A DNA stretch of 5,642 nt, taken from positions 1 through 5,642 of the forward strand of contig URWK01000095.1 of assembly GCA_900551505.1 (NCBI GenBank), given 5' to 3'. This DNA is from an uncultured Ruminococcus sp. (GTDB lineage: Bacteria; Bacillota; Clostridia; Oscillospirales; Ruminococcaceae). A program made the translations under genes and the position numbers. Every line of letters begins with the position of its first letter. Position 1 is the first letter of the stretch. Below, piece after piece: positions 1-4,394 of this stretch. The notes beneath the pieces were generated by a model. The model ran no database searches, had not been told where the DNA came from, and worked only from the letters and a program-made list of their open reading frames with translations.

Positions 1-1757
1 GACTTGCGGGAATATGTTGTAAGATATGCAACATGGGGCCTTGCAAGATTACAGCCAAAGCCCCGAGGGGAGTTTGCGGAGCAGATGCAGACCTCATTGT
101 TGCGAGAAACTTATTAAGGTCAGCAGCCGCAGGAGTTGCCCAGCACGGTATGCACGCAAGAGAAGTAATACTTGCTCTCAAATGGGCAGGAGAAGGAAAA
201 CTTGACGTGCCGATTATGGGGCAACAGAAAATCCGTTCTACCGCAGAAGCTTTCGGTATTCCGGTAAAGCACCGTTCAATAAAGAGAATTGCGATTGACT
301 TAGCCGATGCACTGCTTGAAGATTTGTCAAGAACAGTTCCGGACGAATACAAGACAATAAAGGCTTGTGCTCCTCCTGAAAGACAGCAGGTCTGGAAAGA
401 CCTCGACATTCTCCCGATAAGTGCTTATCATGAAGTATTTGAAGCTTACCACAAAACAGGTTGTGCAACAGACGGCGACTGGACAAGCGTTATGCAACAG
501 TTTCTGCGTTGCGGACTTGCATTTACTTTCTCAGGCGTTGTAGGAGCTTCAATTGCCACTGACAGCCTTTTCGGAGTAGGGGACAGGGTAACTTCAAAGG
601 TAAATATCGGAGCATTGAAAAAGGGATATGTAAATATTGCGGTTCACGGACATCTTCCGCTTCTTGTAAGTCAGATAGTACAGACCGGTCAGGAAGAAAA
701 ATTTATTGAACTCGCTAAGTCAAAGGGTGCGAAAGGTATTCGCTTCTATGGTATCTGCTGTTCAGGACTTTCCGCAATGTACAGATATAACGGAGTAATA
801 CCGCTTTCAAATGCGGTTTCTGCTGAACTCGTTCTTGGAACAGGTGCTTTAGACTTGTGGGTCGCCGATGTTCAGGACGTATTCCCGTCAATTATGGAAG
901 TTGCCAAGTGCTTCAAGACCACTGTTGTAACTACAAGCGAATCCGCACGTCTTCCGGGAGCTGAAAGATTTGAATATGACCATCATCATTCAAATATCGG
1001 CGAAACAAAGGCTCTTGCAGAAAAAATTGTTCTCCGTGCTATAGAAAGCTTTGAAGAAAGAAAAGGTATTCCGGTATACATTCCACCGTATGAGGTTGAA
1101 GCGGAAGTAGGATTTTCCGTTGAATATGTTCACAAACGTTTCGGAAGTATGAAGCCGGTTGCAGAGGCTCTCAGAAGCGGAAAAATTCTCGGTATCGTCA
1201 ATATGGTAGGCTGTAACAATCCTAAAGTTCTCTATGAAAAGGCTATTATTGATGTTGCAGATGTACTCCTTAAAAATAATGTGCTTATACTTTCAAACGG
1301 CTGTGCATCATTCCCACTGATGAAACTCGGATATTGCAGTGTTTCGGCACTTGAAGACAAGACAGGGGACACACTTAAAGAATTTCTTTCGCCTGACCTT
1401 CCGCCTGTATGGCACGTTGGGGAATGTATTGACAATACACGTTCTTCGGGAATTTTCGCAGGAATTGCAGGCGAACTCGGAAAGAAAATATATGAACTGC
1501 CGTTTGCGTTTTCATCACCTGAATGGGGAAATGAAAAGGGTATTGATGCCGCACTCGGATTCAGACTTATGGGCATAAGCTCTTACCATTGCGTAGAAGC
1601 ACAGATTTACGGTTCAAAGAATGTAATCGAATTTCTTAAAGAAGGTACAAAGGAATTACTCGGTTCTTCAATGAATGTAGATACCGACCCGACAGCACTC
1701 GGACAGAAAATTGTTGATGATATGAAGATAAAGAGAAAAGAACTCGGCTGGGATTAA
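1..1757 (+). CDS. cooS: Anaerobic carbon monoxide dehydrogenase catalytic subunit homolog (CooS), 5' end outside window
   Basis: Homolog of the Ni-Fe CODH subunit, which interconverts CO and CO2 in the cytoplasm using B, C and D iron-sulfur clusters. The frame is open from base 3. The ATG at 33 is internal, because the conserved GICC..C..GPC motif spans it; about 40-50 N-terminal residues, including the first D-cluster Cys, are missing. Residues below count the Met at 33 as 1. B/D-cluster cysteines lie at codons 15, 18, 27, 42 (C4) and 75 (C15); the loop before C15 is about three residues shorter than I recall for characterised enzymes. C-cluster landmarks are HGH 205-207, GICC (C243), C394 in GCNNPK, C424 in NGCAS and C465 in HVGECID. 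H38 and K502 match the catalytic His and Lys by spacing. The usual Cys of VDVQC is Asp (D282, VADVQD). No cooC, cooF or acetyl-CoA synthase gene is visible. Family membership is secure; CO-oxidising activity is not. Confidence 0.93.
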   Translation, partial: LAGICCKICNMGPCKITAKAPRGVCGADADLIVARNLLRSAAAGVAQHGMHAREVILALKWAGEGKLDVPIMGQQKIRSTAEAFGIPVKHRSIKRIAIDLADALLEDLSRTVPDEYKTIKACAPPERQQVWKDLDILPISAYHEVFEAYHKTGCATDGDWTSVMQQFLRCGLAFTFSGVVGASIATDSLFGVGDRVTSKVNIGALKKGYVNIAVHGHLPLLVSQIVQTGQEEKFIELAKSKGAKGIRFYGICCSGLSAMYRYNGVIPLSNAVSAELVLGTGALDLWVADVQDVFPSIMEVAKCFKTTVVTTSESARLPGAERFEYDHHHSNIGETKALAEKIVLRAIESFEERKGIPVYIPPYEVEAEVGFSVEYVHKRFGSMKPVAEALRSGKILGIVNMVGCNNPKVLYEKAIIDVADVLLKNNVLILSNGCASFPLMKLGYCSVSALEDKTGDTLKEFLSPDLPPVWHVGECIDNTRSSGIFAGIAGELGKKIYELPFAFSSPEWGNEKGIDAALGFRLMGISSYHCVEAQIYGSKNVIEFLKEGTKELLGSSMNVDTDPTALGQKIVDDMKIKRKELGWD

Positions 1758-1761
1758 AGCT

Positions 1762-1804
1762 TTTTTCCTCCCGACAGTAAGAACATTGCTTCCGGGAGGA
1801 AAAA
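1762..1804 (+). other. Intergenic hairpin between cooS and the binding-protein gene
   Basis: Bases 1762-1773 pair perfectly over 12 bp with 1793-1804. Inside the loop, 1776-1780 can pair with 1786-1790 (one G-U), leaving a five-base apical loop. The left arm starts with a T run and the right arm ends with an A run. This is the reverse of an intrinsic terminator, since no T tract follows the stem on either strand. The right arm contains GGGAGGA, a Shine-Dalgarno-like string that the stem would bury. A role as an mRNA processing or stability element, uncoupling enzyme from transporter expression, is inference. Confidence 0.6.
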
Positions 1805-1818
1805 TAAAATCATATGCG

Positions 1819-1825
1819 AAAGGGA
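1819..1825 (+). promoter_or_regulatory. Ribosome binding site of the solute-binding protein gene
   Basis: AAAGGGA ends 10 bases before the ATG at 1836. It is a moderate match to the Shine-Dalgarno consensus and supports that start. The start is also fixed by the lipoprotein signal peptide that follows directly. Confidence 0.6.
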
Positions 1826-1835
1826 CTGATATTTT

Positions 1836-2783
1836 ATGAAGAAGAAGTTTAAAAGAATAATTTCAATACTGGCGACAACTGCAATGATGTTTTCACTTTC
1901 GGCTTGCGGAGGAAATACGGCAGATTCAGGCAACACCAACAGCGATACCGTGAAAATCGCTTATCTGCCTATTACCCACGCACTTCCTGTATTTGAAGAA
2001 GCTAAGGAACTTGAGCAGGAAACAGGACTTAAAGTTGAGCTTGTGAAGTACGGTTCCTGGCCTGAATTAATGGATGCTCTCAATACAGGCAGAGTTGACG
2101 GGGCTTCGGTTCTGATAGAACTTGCCATGAAATCCGCACAGGAAGGCGTTGGAATAAAGGCTGTTGCACTCGGTCACAAGGACGGTAATGTTATTGTTGT
2201 TTCAAAAGATATTTCTTCGGCAGAGGACATGAAAGGTAAAACTTTCGCAATTCCTCACCGTCAGTCCTCACATAATATTCTCCTCAATGATGCACTTGAA
2301 AAAGGCGGACTTACTGTTGACGATATAAATATTACAGAACTTGCACCGACTGAAATGCCTTCGGCTCTTGCAAGCGGACAAATTGACGGTTACTGCGTAG
2401 CTGAACCTTTCGGGGCAATGTCAGTATTTATGGATTACGGAAAAGTCCTTTACACATCTGAAGAACTTTGGGAAAATTCATTGTGCTGCGGTCTGGTATT
2501 AACTGATAGTTTCATTGATAACCGCCCCGAAGATGCAAAGGAATTTGTAGAAAAATATAAGGAAGCAGGTAAAAACCTTACTTCAGACAAGGCAAAGGAA
2601 ATTGCATCGGAATACCTTAAACAGTCTGATGATGTACTTGACCTTTCGCTTAAGTGGATTTCATATGACGACCTCGATATCACGGAAGATACATATAACA
2701 CTCTTATAGAAAAAGTTAAAAAATATGGTTTGTCTGACAACCCACCGACATATAAAAAATTTGTAAAGACCGATTTTGAATAA
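1836..2783 (+). CDS. ABC transporter solute-binding lipoprotein, NrtA/CmpA-like (NMT1/SsuA superfamily)
   Basis: Extracellular binding protein, 315 residues, delivering a small solute to the permease and ATPase encoded next. The N-terminus has a basic stretch (residues 2-7), a hydrophobic core and a lipobox LSAC with the acylated Cys at 24, so it is membrane-anchored by lipid. The mature domain starts near residue 38 (VKIAYLPITHALP). Features recalled from nitrate and bicarbonate binders include GSWPELMDAL with W75, H146 in SSHN, the YCVAEPFG hinge motif (186-193) and SEELW (208-212). This places it nearer NrtA/CmpA than a peptide or sugar binder, although sulfonate and riboflavin/thiamine-precursor binders share the fold. 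Around 217-218, where I would place the anion-contacting Lys of NrtA, the sequence reads Cys-Cys, so nitrate itself is doubtful. It lies 78 bases after cooS and 5 or 14 bases before the permease start. The substrate is unknown; the family call is firm. Confidence 0.9.
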   Translation: MKKKFKRIISILATTAMMFSLSACGGNTADSGNTNSDTVKIAYLPITHALPVFEEAKELEQETGLKVELVKYGSWPELMDALNTGRVDGASVLIELAMKSAQEGVGIKAVALGHKDGNVIVVSKDISSAEDMKGKTFAIPHRQSSHNILLNDALEKGGLTVDDINITELAPTEMPSALASGQIDGYCVAEPFGAMSVFMDYGKVLYTSEELWENSLCCGLVLTDSFIDNRPEDAKEFVEKYKEAGKNLTSDKAKEIASEYLKQSDDVLDLSLKWISYDDLDITEDTYNTLIEKVKKYGLSDNPPTYKKFVKTDFE

Positions 2784-2788
2784 GTGAG

Positions 2789-3562
2789 ATGAAAAGCATG
2801 AAAAAACAACTTCTTAGTATAAAAAACATTGTAATATCGTTTGCTGTTTTGATTATATTGTGGCAAATAGTATTCATGACCAGCAATTTCAATTCGGCAC
2901 TGTTCCCGTCACCTATGCAAGCTTTTCAGGCTTTGATTGAAATGTTCCGTGACGGTTCGATATTCAAAAACATCGGAACAAGTATGTACAGATTTTTGGC
3001 AGGCTATGTAAGCTCTGTGGTAGTTGCTGTGTTGCTTGGCTTAATTCTCGGCTGGTTTCCGAAAGCTTTCCGGTATGTCAATCCGGTAGTTCAATTGCTC
3101 AGACCGATTTCACCGATGGCATGGATGCCGTTTATAGTTCTCTGGTTTGGTATCGGCGATATACCTGCGATTGTAATTATATTCATATCGGGCTTTTTCC
3201 CTGTGCTTATCTCAACTGTTTCAGCGGTAAGCCGTATAGACCCGATATACCTTAAAGTTTCAAAGAACTTCGGTATCAGACAGCCTGAAATTATGTGGAA
3301 AATCGTATTTCCTGCGGTATTCCCTCAAATCGCAAATGCTATACACCTTGCACTCGGAACGTCATGGATATTCCTTGTAGCAGGTGAAATGGTCGGAGCT
3401 CAGTCGGGACTTGGCTATCAGATTATTGATGCAAGAAATAATCTCCGTGCCGATACACTTCTTGCAACAATTATTGTTATTGGCGTTATCGGGCTTGTAC
3501 TTGATGCACTTCTTAAAGTTATTGAGAAACGTATCCTTAAATACTGGGGAGGCGAAGAATAA
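2789..3562 (+). CDS. ABC transporter permease (SsuC/TauC/NrtB type, BPD_transp_1 fold)
   Basis: Inner-membrane channel subunit of the importer, 257 residues, a normal length for this family. Hydrophobic segments are visible near residues 12-31, 68-89, 99-120, 123-146, 184-204 and 223-244, consistent with six helices. The cytoplasmic coupling (EAA-type) loop is at about 153-176: KVSKNFG, then VFPA, with the conserved Gly (162) and Pro (175) that dock on the ATPase. The LRPISPMAWMPF stretch (104-115) is typical of the nitrate/sulfonate/taurine permeases. The start is uncertain. ATG 2789 has no clear ribosome site, while ATG 2798 (254 residues) lies nine bases after AAGTGAG. Its stop codon overlaps the start of the ATPase gene by one base, so translation is probably coupled. 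Confidence 0.93.
   Translation: MKSMKKQLLSIKNIVISFAVLIILWQIVFMTSNFNSALFPSPMQAFQALIEMFRDGSIFKNIGTSMYRFLAGYVSSVVVAVLLGLILGWFPKAFRYVNPVVQLLRPISPMAWMPFIVLWFGIGDIPAIVIIFISGFFPVLISTVSAVSRIDPIYLKVSKNFGIRQPEIMWKIVFPAVFPQIANAIHLALGTSWIFLVAGEMVGAQSGLGYQIIDARNNLRADTLLATIIVIGVIGLVLDALLKVIEKRILKYWGGEE
3546..3552 (+). promoter_or_regulatory. Ribosome binding site of the ATPase gene, inside the permease gene
   Basis: GGGGAGG lies within the last codons of the permease gene, nine bases before the ATG at 3562. It is the strongest Shine-Dalgarno match in the operon. Together with the TAATG stop/start overlap it fixes the ATPase start. Confidence 0.75.
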
Positions 3563-4335
3563 TGTACATTGAAGTTCAGAACGTAAATAAAAAGTTCTTG
3601 CAGAATGGGAAAGAATTCACAGCTTTGGATAATATTTCACTTTCGATTGAGAAAGGCGAATTCATTTGTCTGCTTGGCCCGTCAGGTTGCGGAAAAAGTA
3701 CACTTCTGAATGCGATAGCAGGCTTTGACCGCATAAGTTCGGGAAGTATAAAGATTGACGGAAAGGAAGTTACAGAACCCTCCGTAAGAAATGTTATGAT
3801 TTTTCAGCATTACGGATTACTTCCCTGGCGTAATATTCAGAAAAATGTTGAACTGGGGCTTGAATCTCAGAAAGACATTTCAAAGGAAGAAAGGGCAAAG
3901 ATTGCAGAAAAGTATATTGAACTTGTGGGACTTTCAAAGTTCAAGAAGTCTTACCCGAAACAGCTTTCAGGCGGTATGCAACAGCGTGTATCAATTGCAA
4001 GAGCTTTGGCAGTAAATCCGGATATTCTCTTTATGGACGAACCTTTCGGAGCATTGGACGCAATAACAAGAATGAAATTGCAGGACGATATTTTGAGAAT
4101 TTCGGAAGAAGAAAAGAAAACCATTATCTTCGTAACACATGATATTGAAGAAGCCGTTTTCCTCGCCGACAGAATAGTTGTTATGACTCCTAACCCCGGT
4201 AAAATCAAAAGCATTGTTACTGTTCGACTTGGAAGACACAGGGACAGAACAAGCGGAGATTTCCTCAAAATGAGAGACAGAATTTTTGATATATTCCATA
4301 TGAAACCGGACAACAATATTGAATACGTTATTTAA
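3562..4335 (+). CDS. ABC transporter ATP-binding protein (SsuB/TauB/NrtD type)
   Basis: Cytoplasmic ATPase that powers the importer, 257 residues. All motifs are intact: Walker A GPSGCGKST (39-47), Q-loop Gln 82 in FQHYGLLPW, signature LSGGMQQR (135-142), Walker B ILFMDE (155-160) with catalytic Glu 160, D-loop GALD (163-166) and switch His 193 in FVTHD. The FQxxxLLPW and PFGALDAITR stretches are typical of the nitrate/sulfonate/taurine subfamily. It is a single ATPase domain without the fused solute-binding domain of NrtC or the CBS domains of OpuAA-type proteins. After the H-loop, the tail (about 200-257) carries the short MTPNPGKI strand common in SsuB/TauB. It starts on the last base of the permease stop codon (TAATG) and is the last gene before the terminator. 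Confidence 0.96.
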   Translation: MYIEVQNVNKKFLQNGKEFTALDNISLSIEKGEFICLLGPSGCGKSTLLNAIAGFDRISSGSIKIDGKEVTEPSVRNVMIFQHYGLLPWRNIQKNVELGLESQKDISKEERAKIAEKYIELVGLSKFKKSYPKQLSGGMQQRVSIARALAVNPDILFMDEPFGALDAITRMKLQDDILRISEEEKKTIIFVTHDIEEAVFLADRIVVMTPNPGKIKSIVTVRLGRHRDRTSGDFLKMRDRIFDIFHMKPDNNIEYVI

Positions 4336-4340
4336 AAGAT

Positions 4341-4376
4341 AAAAAAAGACATAGCCTAAAGGCTATGTCTTTTTTT
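4341..4376. terminator. Bidirectional intrinsic terminator between convergent genes
   Basis: A perfect 16-bp inverted repeat: 4341-4356 (seven A, then GACATAGCC) pairs with 4361-4376 (GGCTATGTC, then seven T) around a TAAA loop. The GC-containing stem followed by a T run works on both strands. It lies five bases after the ATPase stop and 18 bases beyond the stop of the minus-strand dockerin gene, so it can end both transcripts. Confidence 0.95.
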
Positions 4377-4394
4377 ATTATGTATTAGAGAAAA

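Noticed and set aside
1232..1576. Minus-strand open frame inside cooS
   Set aside because: It lies fully opposite conserved cooS codons and has no recognisable motif; a coding shadow.
1762..1804. Hairpin after cooS as an intrinsic terminator
   Set aside because: The stem is followed by an A-rich run on the plus strand, and no T tract follows it on the minus strand either.
1786..1815. Possible promoter for the transporter genes (TTGCTT with TAAAAT or TCATAT)
   Set aside because: Spacing to TAAAAT is only 13 bases and the alternative -10 is a poor match; the -35-like string also lies inside the hairpin.
3951..4316. Two overlapping minus-strand open frames inside the ATPase gene
   Set aside because: Both oppose the signature and Walker B region of an intact ABC ATPase and match no known protein.
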